The notes: generated by a model not told the origin, from the sequence alone. Counted from the first letter of the stretch, positions 1 through 8,746 are shown. The stretch is 64,000 bases of DNA from Pantoea rwandensis (GCF_002095475.1 NZ_MLFR01000001.1:731310-795309), one strand, 5' to 3'. Made by a program: numbers and translations.

Positions 1-1223
1 AGATGGCAGCGGCCAGGCCCCTTAAAGGCTCTTTTGTTGAATATGCCCGCCTCGCTTTCGGCAATGCTGCGGGGTTCGCCACAGGCTGGCTCTATTGGTA
101 TTTCTGGGTCATCGTGGTGGGATTTGAAGCGGTTGTCGGCGGACAGATTATCCATGGCTGGACCCCGGAACTGCCTGTCTGGCTGATTTCTCTGGGCCTG
201 ATGATTCTGATGACCTCACTTAACCTCCTGTCGGTTCGGTCGTTTGGTGAGGCAGAGTACTGGTTTGCGGGTATCAAAGTCGTCGCCATCGTGATTTTCC
301 TGCTGGTTGCGGGCGCCTACGTCCTTCACCTTTTTCCACATTCGACGGCAAATTTCAGCAACCTGACCTCTCAAGGTGGTTTCTTTCCCCACGGGGCTGG
401 CACGCTGTTTACTGGCGTGGTGACAGTCATCTTCTCCATGACTGGCGTTGAGGTCGCCACCATTGCGGCAGCAGAATCCGAACATCCGGCGGAGAATATT
501 CGCAAAGCGGTAAATACGGTGATGGTCCGCATTCTAGTGTTCTTTGTGCTGGCAACATTCCTAATCGTTGTCGCGCAGCCCTGGACAGATGTCGTCCCGG
601 GTAAATCCGCATTTGTCACCACCTTCGATAAGATCGGTATCCCCGGGTCCGGCACGATGTTGACCATTGTCATACTGGTTGCCGTGTTATCGGTACTCAA
701 TGCGGGCCTTTACACCTCTTCTCGTCTGCTTGCGGTTTTGAGCAGCAATGGCGAAGCACCGGCATGGATGGCACAGCGCAGTAAACGCGGCGTTCCCTCA
801 CTAGCTGTTATCACCTCCACTCTTGTCGGCTATGCCGCCGTGGTCATTGCTGCACTTTGGCCAGACACCGTTTTCCTTTTCCTGCTGAATTCCTCCGGCG
901 CCGTATTCTTGTTTGTCTATCTGATGATTTGCCTGTCGCAACTCAAGCTCCGCAAAACCTGGGAGCATGAGGGCACCCTGAAATTCCGCATGTGGGGACA
1001 CCCTTGGATACCGTTGCTGGTCACTGCATCAGTCATCGCCGTGCTGGTCAGTATGGCTGTCGATGCGGACAAACGTCTAAGCCTCCTGCAAAGCATCCTC
1101 GCCTTGATGGTGATCCTCACTTCCTATGCCGTTCTGTTGTTTGCCCGTAGCCGAAGCCAGCGCCGTACACGAGAGATTCGCGCTGGCAGGCCCAAAGCCG
1201 CCATCAGTCACCGAACCCTTTAA
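1..1223 (+). CDS. APC-family amino acid/amine permease, 5' end outside window
   Basis: This is an inner-membrane amino acid or amine:H+ symporter of the APC superfamily, AAT/GABA-permease type. The visible 406 residues start inside the family's second to third membrane helix region: a Gly-Ser-Phe stretch is followed by the helix with GWLYWYFWV, and about nine more hydrophobic helices run to the end. Roughly 50-60 N-terminal residues, including the first helix, must lie before position 1, so the ATG at position 3 is not the true start. The stop is 24 bp before an FAD amine oxidoreductase, which suggests the permease imports that enzyme's substrate, possibly a polyamine or gamma-amino acid. The family is clear; the substrate is inferred from context. 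Confidence 0.88.
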   Translation, partial: MAAARPLKGSFVEYARLAFGNAAGFATGWLYWYFWVIVVGFEAVVGGQIIHGWTPELPVWLISLGLMILMTSLNLLSVRSFGEAEYWFAGIKVVAIVIFLLVAGAYVLHLFPHSTANFSNLTSQGGFFPHGAGTLFTGVVTVIFSMTGVEVATIAAAESEHPAENIRKAVNTVMVRILVFFVLATFLIVVAQPWTDVVPGKSAFVTTFDKIGIPGSGTMLTIVILVAVLSVLNAGLYTSSRLLAVLSSNGEAPAWMAQRSKRGVPSLAVITSTLVGYAAVVIAALWPDTVFLFLLNSSGAVFLFVYLMICLSQLKLRKTWEHEGTLKFRMWGHPWIPLLVTASVIAVLVSMAVDADKRLSLLQSILALMVILTSYAVLLFARSRSQRRTREIRAGRPKAAISHRTL

Positions 1224-1247
1224 AGTTGCCTTATTCCTGGAGTAAAA

Positions 1248-2633
1248 ATGGCCCAGACTCATCAAAAAATCCTTAGCCTACCAAACCGCCCTTTCTGGTA
1301 TGAAGAATCCCTTGAAAGGCCTGCCTTATCTGGCTTGGTGGACGCTGACATAGCGATCGTAGGCGCTGGCTATACCGGACTGTGGACGGCGTATTATTTA
1401 CTTAAACGCTACCCGTCTCTGCGGGTTGTGATCCTCGAGCGTCAGCGTGTCGGATTTGGTGCCTCCGGACGTAACGGCGGCTGGGCATCCGCAATTTTTC
1501 CTATTTCACTGTCGCGGGTCGCGCAGATGTATTCGCATTCAGCGGCACTTAGCCTGCAACGGGCGATGAACGATACCGTTGATGAGATTGGTCGCGTGCT
1601 GGCAGAAGAGAACATCGATGCAGATTATGTAAAGTCCGGCTTTCTTTCTCTGGCGCGCACCAAACCACAGCTAGAGCGGGTAGCGGCCGCAGTTGAAAGC
1701 TCAACCCGTTTTGGCTTGCCCGAACAATGGCAGGCGATTGGCGCAGCCGATGCGGCGGATAAGGTTGGCGCTGACAACGTGCTTGGCGGACTCTATACCC
1801 CACACTGTGCGCTGGTTCATCCCGGCAAACTGGTTCGCGGACTGGCACATGTGGTTGAAAAGATGGGTGCCACCATTTATGAACAGTCACCGGTTATCAG
1901 CATCGCACAGGGCCATGTGCAGACGGCGAATGGCGCCGTGCAGGCGGAAACCATTGTCCGAGCCACCGAAGCGTTTACCTGCCAGCAACAGGATCAACGC
2001 CGTTCTGTCATCCCACTTTACTCACTGGTTTTAGCTACGGAACCCCTTTCTGCTGAACAACAACGTGCAACCCGGCTCGAGCAGCGAATGGCATTCAATG
2101 ATATGCGACATCTGCGTATTTACGGCCAGATGACGGCTTCAGGACGTTTGATCTTTGGAGGTCGCGGCGCTCCTTACCACTTTGGTTCTCGCATAACGGA
2201 TAAGGACGATTTGGTCGATGGTGTTCACACCAAAATTTACGACACCCTGCTCGAACTCTTTCCTCAATTAGACGAGCTTTCCATTACCCACCGCTGGGGC
2301 GGCGCTTTAGGGGTGTCTCGGGACTGGTGTCCAACGGTGAGCTTTGATCCCGCTAAACGTATTGGCTGGGCAGGCAATTATGTTGGAGATGGTGTCGCCA
2401 CCAGCAACCTGGCGGGCAGGATCCTCAGCAATCTTATCTTTAATCATGATGAGGAAATTAATCGCCTGCCCCTAGTCAATCACCACTCCCCAATATGGGA
2501 ACCGGAGCCTTTCCGCTGGCTAGGTATCAACAGTGGTCTGTTTGCCGCAGGGCTTAGCGACTTTGAGGAACGCCTCACCAATAAACCCTCACGTGCCGCG
2601 CATCTGCTTGAAAAATTAACGGGCGCACATTAA
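1248..2633 (+). CDS. FAD-dependent oxidoreductase, DAO family (PuuB-like)
   Basis: This 461-residue protein is a D-amino-acid-oxidase-fold flavoenzyme. The dinucleotide-binding motif IVGAGYTGL lies at about residues 36-44 and ends in an acidic LER, and it is followed by the GASGRNGGW segment typical of gamma-glutamylputrescine oxidase and related amine oxidases. A second FAD-contacting stretch near the C terminus reads GNYVGDGVA. Such enzymes oxidise a primary or secondary amine to an aldehyde or imine with release of H2O2 or reduced carrier. It has a GGAG ribosome site about 7 bp upstream and sits between the permease and a small cupin, probably in one transcript. The fold is certain; gamma-glutamylputrescine as substrate is only a guess from resemblance to PuuB. 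Confidence 0.88.
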   Translation: MAQTHQKILSLPNRPFWYEESLERPALSGLVDADIAIVGAGYTGLWTAYYLLKRYPSLRVVILERQRVGFGASGRNGGWASAIFPISLSRVAQMYSHSAALSLQRAMNDTVDEIGRVLAEENIDADYVKSGFLSLARTKPQLERVAAAVESSTRFGLPEQWQAIGAADAADKVGADNVLGGLYTPHCALVHPGKLVRGLAHVVEKMGATIYEQSPVISIAQGHVQTANGAVQAETIVRATEAFTCQQQDQRRSVIPLYSLVLATEPLSAEQQRATRLEQRMAFNDMRHLRIYGQMTASGRLIFGGRGAPYHFGSRITDKDDLVDGVHTKIYDTLLELFPQLDELSITHRWGGALGVSRDWCPTVSFDPAKRIGWAGNYVGDGVATSNLAGRILSNLIFNHDEEINRLPLVNHHSPIWEPEPFRWLGINSGLFAAGLSDFEERLTNKPSRAAHLLEKLTGAH

Positions 2634-2645
2634 AAGGAATTCCCT

Positions 2646-2996
2646 ATGAGCCAATTCACCATCATCAAATCTTCATCCATCAAAAATAACCCACTGACTT
2701 CCGCGGGACAACGCGCCGGGGCGGATCACGGCGATCCTCAGATCGCCCTCCAGACGCTAGCGCCAGATGCAACGGGCAGCTTGGGCATCTGGGAGTGTCA
2801 ACCGGGAGGATGGCCCGTTCACAATCGCCCTGACACAGAGTTCACCTATATCATCTCGGGCGTGGCAAAGCTGACCGACGAGAAAACCGGCGAGGTAGTA
2901 GAGATTACCGGTGGCGATCTGGTGATTCTGCCTCCGGGCTGGAGCGGACGCTGGGACATTATTGAGCCCGTCAGAAAGGTTTATGCCATTTATTGA
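2646..2996 (+). CDS. Small cupin-domain protein (DUF861/EutQ-like)
   Basis: This 116-residue single-domain cupin starts 12 bp after the oxidoreductase behind an AGGA ribosome site. The conserved core is visible: a Pro-Asp-Thr-Glu-Phe segment in the first cupin motif (about residues 60-64), a G-D-L-V-I-L-PPGW turn, and a C-terminal W-D-I-x-E-P-V-R-K-V-Y that is characteristic of DUF861 proteins. Members of this group commonly accompany amine or amino-acid oxidases, but their reaction is generally unknown. The usual His metal ligands are sparse, so metal binding is uncertain. It is probably the last gene of the permease-oxidase-cupin operon, because a strong hairpin follows. Confidence 0.82.
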   Translation: MSQFTIIKSSSIKNNPLTSAGQRAGADHGDPQIALQTLAPDATGSLGIWECQPGGWPVHNRPDTEFTYIISGVAKLTDEKTGEVVEITGGDLVILPPGWSGRWDIIEPVRKVYAIY

Positions 2997-3122
2997 GTAA
3001 GCAGGATCCCTGACGAAGCCCAAGCCTCTGATGCAAACGTGTAAGCATAAGGGATAGGCTACCTAGCAAACGCCATATGTTGCTAGCGTGTGCGTTGCCT
3101 CTTGCCTTTCGCGCTCAGGAAT

Positions 3123-3149
3123 CAGCGCTTCAACATGCTTGAAGCGCTG
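3123..3149 (+). terminator. Hairpin after the amine-oxidase operon
   Basis: A perfect 11-bp stem (CAGCGCTTCAA / TTGAAGCGCTG) with a 5-nt loop lies about 125 bp downstream of the cupin stop. The following sequence is only moderately T-rich, so termination efficiency is uncertain. It separates the first operon from the LacI-controlled locus. Confidence 0.5.
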
Positions 3150-3218
3150 TACTTGTTAATCCGATCTACAGATTTTGTATGAGACTCATCACATTTCGTT
3201 AAATCGACAGGCTCACGT

Positions 3219-3265
3219 AAAAGTAATCGATTACTTTTTAATATATTTTGTAATCGATTACTTTT
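3219..3265. promoter_or_regulatory. Tandem palindromic operators for the adjacent LacI-family regulator
   Basis: Two copies of the 12-bp dyad GTAATCGATTAC lie here. The first (core 3223-3234) extends to a perfect 20-bp palindrome, 3219-3238; the second core is 3250-3261. Their centres are 27 bp apart and the second ends about 20 bp before the start codon of the exported TIM-barrel gene. Even-length dyads with a central CG are the classical LacI/GalR-family operator form, and a LacI-type gene is convergent next door. The same dyad recurs twice in front of the MFS gene at 8.7 kb. Confidence 0.8.
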
Positions 3266-3282
3266 CATAAACAGGAAAAATT

Positions 3283-4131
3283 ATGCTTGCCCGATTACTG
3301 TTGAGTACCTGCCTGCTTGCTTCCACTGCTCTAATTTCATTCGCCGCGTCGGCAACGCAGGTTGATGATGAAATAGCGCTTCAGATGTACACCTTGAGAA
3401 ATGTAGGCACGGCGGAGAAACAGTTCGCCATGGCGCACGATGCGGGTTTCAAACACGTCGAAATTGTGGGAACCCATGATCTCAGTGCGCAACAGATGAA
3501 GTCTTTGCTGAAGAAGAATGCGCTGACTGTCACCTCCGCCCATGTCCAGCTCTCGGCACTGGAAAAAGAGTACGCTCAAACCGTCGCTTTCAATAAATCT
3601 GTTGGTAACAGCACCATCATCGTTCCTTGGATCGAACCGGAAGATCGCCCAGACAGCACCCGCGGCTGGATTGACTACGCTAAACGTTTAGACGCGATGG
3701 GGGCGAAGCTGCGCCATGACGGAATACAGTTGGCCTATCACAACCACAACTTTGAGATGAAAAAGTACAACGGCGTGACCGCACTGGAAATTTTGATGAA
3801 CCATACTTCACGCGACAACCTGAAGCTGGAGATGGATGCCGCCTGGGTGTCACGTGGCGGTCAGGATCCGGTGCGCTTTCTGAAGGAATATCCAGGCAGA
3901 ATCTATGCCATTCATGCCAAGGATAACGCCGCTATCGGCATTCGTGATGATGAGATGAACTTTGCCCCGCTGGGTGAGGGTTTGCTGGACTGGTCTGCCA
4001 TTCTGCCTGCTGCGAAAGCAAACGGCGTGAGATGGTTCATCATTGAACATGACAAGCCAAAGGATGCGTGGAGCATCATCACGACATCGCTGCAGAATCT
4101 ACGCGCGGCACTGCAAACGCTGCCGCACTAA
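3283..4131 (+). CDS. Exported sugar isomerase/epimerase-like TIM-barrel protein
   Basis: This 282-residue protein has an N-terminal Sec signal (hydrophobic stretch to about residue 24, with Ala-Ser-Ala before the probable cut) followed by a xylose-isomerase-like TIM barrel. Family signatures are HVEIVG, YHNHNFEM, LEMDAAW and IHAKDN, which together supply the Glu, His and Asp side chains expected to hold a divalent metal. It would therefore act in the periplasm. Its promoter carries two copies of the LacI-type dyad, so it should be co-regulated with the Gfo/Idh/MocA operon. Related exported barrels occur in pathways that process 3-keto-glycosides, so a role in epimerising, isomerising or cleaving such a sugar is a reasonable inference. 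The substrate is not known. Confidence 0.85.
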   Translation: MLARLLLSTCLLASTALISFAASATQVDDEIALQMYTLRNVGTAEKQFAMAHDAGFKHVEIVGTHDLSAQQMKSLLKKNALTVTSAHVQLSALEKEYAQTVAFNKSVGNSTIIVPWIEPEDRPDSTRGWIDYAKRLDAMGAKLRHDGIQLAYHNHNFEMKKYNGVTALEILMNHTSRDNLKLEMDAAWVSRGGQDPVRFLKEYPGRIYAIHAKDNAAIGIRDDEMNFAPLGEGLLDWSAILPAAKANGVRWFIIEHDKPKDAWSIITTSLQNLRAALQTLPH

Positions 4132-4137
4132 GCTCGC

Positions 4138-5118
4138 TTATGCACTGGCACGCTCAATCAGGTGCCCTTGCATGATTACGCGCTCGGGTGGGGATTCCGG
4201 CTGATCAATTTTTTGCAGCACCAGCCTGCAAGCCTGACGACCAATATCACGTGATGGCTGCGCCAGCGTTGTCAGCGGTGGCGTGACCATCTCCGCCAGC
4301 TCGGTGCCATCGAAGCCAGCCACGGCAATATCTTCTGGGACGCGTAAACCCGCCGCCTGGATCGCCGCCATCGCGCCAGCCGCTAGCGTATCCGACACCG
4401 CGAACACCGCGTCAGGACGCTCTTTCCCTTCCAGCAACGCCATCATGGCGCGTTTGCCTGCGCTAAAGCTCAATTCGCTGGCATAACTTATCGCCTGCCA
4501 GTCGAGCTGATGGCGCTCAAGTTGCGCCAGATATCCTTCCTGACGCAGCTGGGCATATTTATAGCTGAGATCATGATTGATGATGGCAATGCGTTTGCGT
4601 CCTTTATCTGCCAGATAACGCACTACCTGCTGTGAGGCATCGCTGTCGTTAATTCCCACGCAGGAGATCTCTCCCGCATCCGCATATTCGGCACACTGCA
4701 CCCAAGGCGTGTTGGCAATCAAGTGGCTTAACTCAGGCAGTTTACTGAAGGCGTCCATGGTGATGATGCCGTCAACCATCTTTCCTGACAGCAGTTGCAG
4801 ACTGGAGCGGGAACGCTCGATATCAGAACCCGAGTTGCACAGCAGAATGCGGTAGCCGTTCTTCTCGGCTTCCTCTTCGATGCCCTTCACCACTTCGGCA
4901 CAGAAAGGGTTAGAAATGTCAGAAACCATCACCAGAATCATCGAGCTACGCGCGGTGCGCAGTTGGCGGGCCAGCAAATTGGGCTGATAGTTGCTCTCTT
5001 TGATCGCCTGCAGCACTTTCTCGCGATTTTTATCTTTAACCGTGTCGCTGTTATTCAACACACGTGACACCGTCGCGACGGAAACCCCCGCCAGACGAGC
5101 GATTTTTTGAATGGACAT
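4138..5118 (-). CDS. LacI-family transcriptional regulator
   Basis: This 326-residue protein has an N-terminal LacI helix-turn-helix (SIQKIARLAGVSVATVSRVLNN, where VSVATVSRVLNN is the recognition-helix region), the hinge LLARQLRT, and a periplasmic-binding-protein-like effector domain ending near the C terminus. It is full length for the family. It is convergent with the exported TIM-barrel gene, 6 bp away, and its promoter backs on to the terminator of the Gfo/Idh/MocA operon. Four copies of a 12-bp dyad flank the locus at the two metabolic promoters, and none is seen before its own start, so it probably represses both operons without autoregulation through this site. The inducer is unknown but is presumably a sugar or keto-sugar. 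Confidence 0.93.
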   Translation of the reverse strand: MSIQKIARLAGVSVATVSRVLNNSDTVKDKNREKVLQAIKESNYQPNLLARQLRTARSSMILVMVSDISNPFCAEVVKGIEEEAEKNGYRILLCNSGSDIERSRSSLQLLSGKMVDGIITMDAFSKLPELSHLIANTPWVQCAEYADAGEISCVGINDSDASQQVVRYLADKGRKRIAIINHDLSYKYAQLRQEGYLAQLERHQLDWQAISYASELSFSAGKRAMMALLEGKERPDAVFAVSDTLAAGAMAAIQAAGLRVPEDIAVAGFDGTELAEMVTPPLTTLAQPSRDIGRQACRLVLQKIDQPESPPERVIMQGHLIERASA

Positions 5119-5183
5119 GGCAGCAACTCATACGGAATCAGATGTTACGCAGGCTACCATAAATCTGCGTGAACAATAAGTTA

Positions 5184-5210
5184 GCCCGATCGGCCAGCAG
5201 CAGATCGGGC
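5184..5210 (-). terminator. Terminator of the MFS/TIM-barrel/Gfo operon
   Basis: An 8-bp perfect stem (GCCCGATC / GATCGGGC) with an 11-nt loop begins just after the stop of the Gfo/Idh/MocA gene. Read on the minus strand it is followed by a T/A-rich stretch. It lies before the LacI gene and so closes the three-gene minus-strand operon. Confidence 0.6.
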
Positions 5211-5216
5211 CAAATA

Positions 5217-6362
5217 TTACGGGTTTACGCGCACCCAGCGCTGCTGCTGATGGCTTTGCACAATAGCATCAACTATCGCCATCACCTGAGCACCATCATG
5301 GAAGGTCGCAAAGTTGGCGGTTGGCGAGGGTTCGCCTTTCGCTACCGCTTGGTAAAACTGATGCATCATGGCTCGGAACGCATCTGGCCAGCCTTCGATA
5401 TGTCCTCCCGGAAAACGCGCCCTGTCCGCCACATCGGGATTCATCAACGCTGGGTCATCCGATAACAGCTGATTGGCCTTGTGCCGATGTCCCAGCCAAA
5501 GCTGTTGCGGCACCTCCTGATCCCAAGCCAGCGCACCCAAGCTGCCGTTCACTTCCAGGCTGAGCCGATTCTTGCGCCCGGCAGAAACCTGCGACACGCT
5601 GAAGCTGCCTTTACTGCCGTCATCAAAACGGAACAACACAAAGCCCATATCTTCCGTAGTCACTTCACGGGATTCATACTGTGTTTCGTCTGATTGCACG
5701 CCAAAAGTGGCCACATCAGCGAGATTTTCCTTACGCGTAGGCCAGACAATCGACAGATCGGCCATCACCTCGACGATTTTGCGCCCGGTCACAAACTGAA
5801 TGGTATCGCACCAGTGAGAGCCAATATCCGCCACGGCGCGCGATGCGCCGCCCTTTTCTGCATCCACACGCCAGTTGTAATCGGTCTCTTCCAGCATCCA
5901 GTCCTGCAGGTAACTGCCCTGCGCCGAGAAAAGCCGCCCCAGCTGCTGATAACGCACTATGCTCGCGGCCTGCTGCACCATGGCAAACTGGCGATAAACA
6001 AAGCTGACACCATGCACCACGCCCGCCTGCTCTGCCAAAGCCACCAGCTCTCTGGCTTCATCCATCGTCATGCACAGCGGTTTTTCCGAGAACACATGTT
6101 TGCCAGCTGCGATGATTTGCCGGTTAATCGCCGCGTGCAGATGGTTCGGCGTGCAGTTATGCACCGCATCCAACCCTGGGTGCTGCAAAAACGCAACCAC
6201 GTCGCTGTAGGCATGCGGCACGTTCAGCTGGGCCGCGCGGGATTCTGCACTGCTCTGGTTTGAATCACACAGAGCAACCACGTTGACGTTGCCCAGGCGA
6301 CGCAATGCTTCAATATGTGCCGGGCCGATAAAGCCCGTGCCAATGATTCCTACGTTAAACAC
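5217..6362 (-). CDS. Gfo/Idh/MocA-family NAD(P)-dependent sugar dehydrogenase
   Basis: This 381-residue cytosolic oxidoreductase has an N-terminal Rossmann fold with GIIGTGFIG (residues 5-13) followed by the family helix containing H-I-E-A-L. The hallmark EKPLCMT, which supplies the catalytic Lys-Pro, is at about residues 95-101, and a C-terminal alpha/beta domain follows with an ADIGSHWCD segment holding the conserved Asp and His. Family members oxidise or reduce a sugar or inositol hydroxyl; many make 3-keto-glycosides. It is the last gene of an operon with a TIM-barrel protein (10 bp upstream) and an MFS permease. Together these suggest uptake, C3 oxidation and further isomerisation or cleavage of a glycoside. 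The exact substrate is not readable. Confidence 0.9.
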   Translation of the reverse strand: MFNVGIIGTGFIGPAHIEALRRLGNVNVVALCDSNQSSAESRAAQLNVPHAYSDVVAFLQHPGLDAVHNCTPNHLHAAINRQIIAAGKHVFSEKPLCMTMDEARELVALAEQAGVVHGVSFVYRQFAMVQQAASIVRYQQLGRLFSAQGSYLQDWMLEETDYNWRVDAEKGGASRAVADIGSHWCDTIQFVTGRKIVEVMADLSIVWPTRKENLADVATFGVQSDETQYESREVTTEDMGFVLFRFDDGSKGSFSVSQVSAGRKNRLSLEVNGSLGALAWDQEVPQQLWLGHRHKANQLLSDDPALMNPDVADRARFPGGHIEGWPDAFRAMMHQFYQAVAKGEPSPTANFATFHDGAQVMAIVDAIVQSHQQQRWVRVNP

Positions 6363-6372
6363 CTAAAGCTCC

Positions 6373-7434
6373 TTATTTCAGGCCAAGCTGCGCGCGAAGG
6401 CTGGATGTCGCATCGTGCTTCGCGGCAAAATCATCAAACGCACGGTTGGCGACTGGAATGATATGACGCTGAATGAATTCGGCACCTTCACGTGCCCCGA
6501 CATCACTGTCTTTCAAACAACATTCCCACTCCAGCACCGCCCAGCCGTCGTAATTATATTGTGCCAGCTTGCTAAAGATCCCTTTGAAGTCGACCTGGCC
6601 GTCACCGGGCGAACGAAAGCGTCCGGCACGTTCTGCCCATCGCTGATAACCGCCGTAGACGCCACTGCGGCCATTGACGCGGTATTCGGCGTCTTTAACG
6701 TGGAAGGCTTTGATACGCTGATGATAGATATCGATAAATTGCAGATAATCGATGTGTTGCAGTAGCAGATGGCTGGGATCGAACAGAATATTGCAGCGTG
6801 GATGATGATTGACGGCCGCTAAGAAACGCTCAAACGTCACGCCATCATGCAGATCTTCCCCCGGATGCAGTTCATAGCAGACATCAACACCGTAACGGTC
6901 AAATTCTTCTAAAACGGGCAGCCAGCGGCGCGCCAGCTCGGCGAACGCCTCTTCAAGCAGCGCCGGGTTATGTGGCGGCCACGGATAAAGATAAGGCCAC
7001 GCAAGCGAACCGGAAAAAGTGGCATGTGCGCGCAGCCCGAGTTTCGCCGATGCCGATGCCGCTTTTTTTACCGTCTCGATGGCCCACGCGGTGCGCTTTT
7101 CGTTGTCACCGCGCACCTGTACTGGCGCGAAGCCATCAAATGCCACGTCGTGGGCAGGATGGACAGCAATCAGCTGACCTTCCAGGTGGGTCGATAACTC
7201 ACTCACCACCAAGCCGTATTTCTCCAGCAATCCCGTAATTTCATCGCAATAGGTCTGGCTGGTAGACGCCAGTTCCAGATCAAATATCGCCGAATGATTA
7301 CAGGGGATCTGCAATGCTTTATAGCCAAGCCCCGATGCCCATTGCGCCAGTCCTTCCAGTGTATTGAACGGCGCCTGTTCCCCGATGAACTGCGACAAAA
7401 AAATACCAGGTCCTTTTAACGTTTTCACGTACAC
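6373..7434 (-). CDS. Sugar isomerase/epimerase-like TIM-barrel protein (cytoplasmic)
   Basis: This 353-residue xylose-isomerase-like TIM barrel lacks a signal peptide. Metal and substrate residues typical of the family appear in CYELHPGEDLHDG (about residues 180-192), ILFDPSHLLL, FHVKDAEY and a C-terminal VLEWECCLKD. It lies between the MFS gene (10 bp upstream) and the Gfo/Idh/MocA gene (10 bp downstream), so all three are almost certainly cotranscribed. Pairing of this barrel family with Gfo/Idh/MocA enzymes is common in inositol, glycoside and keto-sugar pathways. It could isomerise a free sugar or eliminate the aglycone from a 3-keto-glycoside; the sequence does not decide between these. 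Confidence 0.88.
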   Translation of the reverse strand: MYVKTLKGPGIFLSQFIGEQAPFNTLEGLAQWASGLGYKALQIPCNHSAIFDLELASTSQTYCDEITGLLEKYGLVVSELSTHLEGQLIAVHPAHDVAFDGFAPVQVRGDNEKRTAWAIETVKKAASASAKLGLRAHATFSGSLAWPYLYPWPPHNPALLEEAFAELARRWLPVLEEFDRYGVDVCYELHPGEDLHDGVTFERFLAAVNHHPRCNILFDPSHLLLQHIDYLQFIDIYHQRIKAFHVKDAEYRVNGRSGVYGGYQRWAERAGRFRSPGDGQVDFKGIFSKLAQYNYDGWAVLEWECCLKDSDVGAREGAEFIQRHIIPVANRAFDDFAAKHDATSSLRAQLGLK

Positions 7435-7444
7435 CTCCAGTTAA

Positions 7445-8683
7445 TCAAACCTTTTCATCCCGATACTTAAAGGTGAAGAGGAAAATAATGGCGATCGCTG
7501 CCGCCGCAATAGCGGGGATCCACCAGAATGTTGCCCAGTTTTCAGCCGTGCCCTGCCCAGCAACCAGGCGGTTATAGAGTGCGCCGGAGATTTGCGAACC
7601 CAGCAGCATGCCGATGCCGTAAGTGAACATCACCACCATGCTTTGCGCCTGCCCCTTCACTTTTTCGCCTGCAATGCGGTCGGTGTAGATGAAGCCCACC
7701 ACGAAGAAAAAGTCATAACAGACACCGTGCAGCAGAATACCCAGATAGATCAGCGCGCGCCCCTCATCGCCCATCCCCATTGCAAACAGTGCATAACGCA
7801 CGAACCAGGCCACCATGCCGACCAGCAACATGTACTTCACGCCCAAACGTCGGAAGAGTAAGGGGATCACCAACATGAAGAAGATTTCTGACATCTGACC
7901 GAAGGACATCGCGGTACTGATATTTGTCACGCCCGCATCCGCCAGCCAGGAGGCGGTATAAGCGTAATAGGTGCCTAGCGGGATCGAGATTAGCGTGGCG
8001 CACAGTGCGAACACGAAAAAGTGAGGGACTTTGAGTAGAGCAAAGGCGTCGGCACAGAACAGATCGCGCACTTTTAACGGCATTCCTTTAGCCGGTGCCG
8101 GCGTATGTGGCAGCGTCAGGCTGTAGATCGCCAGCACAACCGAGCAGATAGCCGCGAGGGTAAAGATCGATGAGCTGGAAGCAATGCCAGTAACACCGAT
8201 AAAGATGCCTGCCACTATCCAGCCAATGGTGCCAAACACGCGCACCACAGGAAAACTTTTGTCACTTTTCGCCAGGCTGTGGAAGGCAATGTTATTCGCC
8301 AGCGCCAGCGTAGGCATAAAGCACAACGTATAACCAAACAGCAGGGCAATCAGCTGAGCGCCATTTTCTGCCGCCAGCGCCGAAGGCACAAACCACAGGA
8401 TCACCGCCCCTGCCAGGTTCATGACGGCCATGACTTTCTGCGACGGGAAGAACCTGTCTACCAGCATGCCCAGCACAAACGGCGACAGGATCGAGGCGAT
8501 CGGCCCGGCTGAGAACGCATCGCCGATCAGTAATGACATGTTGTGTTGCGTCATCACCAAGCCGAGCGTGACCGACCAACTACCCCAGATGAAGAACTGC
8601 ATAAACATCATTAAAGAGAGACGTGGAATCAGCATCCGCTGCTGTTTCACCATGCTCTCGGTATTTGTTACTGTCGTCACCAT
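7445..8683 (-). CDS. MFS permease, nucleoside:H+ symporter-like (NHS) family
   Basis: This 412-residue inner-membrane transporter has about 12 hydrophobic helices. The N-terminal PRLSLMMFMQFFIWGSW stretch and the G-M-L-V-D-R-F-F loop between helices 2 and 3 resemble the NupG/XapB-like nucleoside:H+ symporter family. Members found beside sugar-catabolic genes are thought to carry glycosides rather than nucleosides. It is the first gene of a three-gene operon, preceded by an AGAGG ribosome site and by two copies of the LacI-type dyad 20-63 bp upstream. It probably brings the pathway substrate into the cytoplasm. The substrate is inferred only. Confidence 0.88.
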   Translation of the reverse strand: MVTTVTNTESMVKQQRMLIPRLSLMMFMQFFIWGSWSVTLGLVMTQHNMSLLIGDAFSAGPIASILSPFVLGMLVDRFFPSQKVMAVMNLAGAVILWFVPSALAAENGAQLIALLFGYTLCFMPTLALANNIAFHSLAKSDKSFPVVRVFGTIGWIVAGIFIGVTGIASSSSIFTLAAICSVVLAIYSLTLPHTPAPAKGMPLKVRDLFCADAFALLKVPHFFVFALCATLISIPLGTYYAYTASWLADAGVTNISTAMSFGQMSEIFFMLVIPLLFRRLGVKYMLLVGMVAWFVRYALFAMGMGDEGRALIYLGILLHGVCYDFFFVVGFIYTDRIAGEKVKGQAQSMVVMFTYGIGMLLGSQISGALYNRLVAGQGTAENWATFWWIPAIAAAAIAIIFLFTFKYRDEKV

Positions 8684-8702
8684 GTTGGCCTCTCACCAAA
8701 AA

Positions 8703-8746
8703 GTAATCGATTACATTTATGTTAAGACAACAAAGTAATCGATTAC
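8703..8746. promoter_or_regulatory. Second tandem pair of LacI-type operators
   Basis: Two further exact copies of GTAATCGATTAC (8703-8714 and 8735-8746) lie upstream of the MFS start, with centres 32 bp apart, roughly three helical turns. They match the pair at 3.2 kb base for base in the 12-bp core and share the AA flank. This ties both promoters to the LacI-family protein encoded between them. Confidence 0.8.

Noticed and set aside
3219..3265. The tandem dyads as transposon or integration sites
   Set aside because: The same dyad occurs in pairs at a second promoter flanking a LacI gene, which is explained fully by operator function; no recombinase or target duplication is present.
5694..6263. 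189-codon plus-strand frame opposite the Gfo/Idh/MocA gene
   Set aside because: Antisense shadow of a conserved enzyme; no family resemblance.
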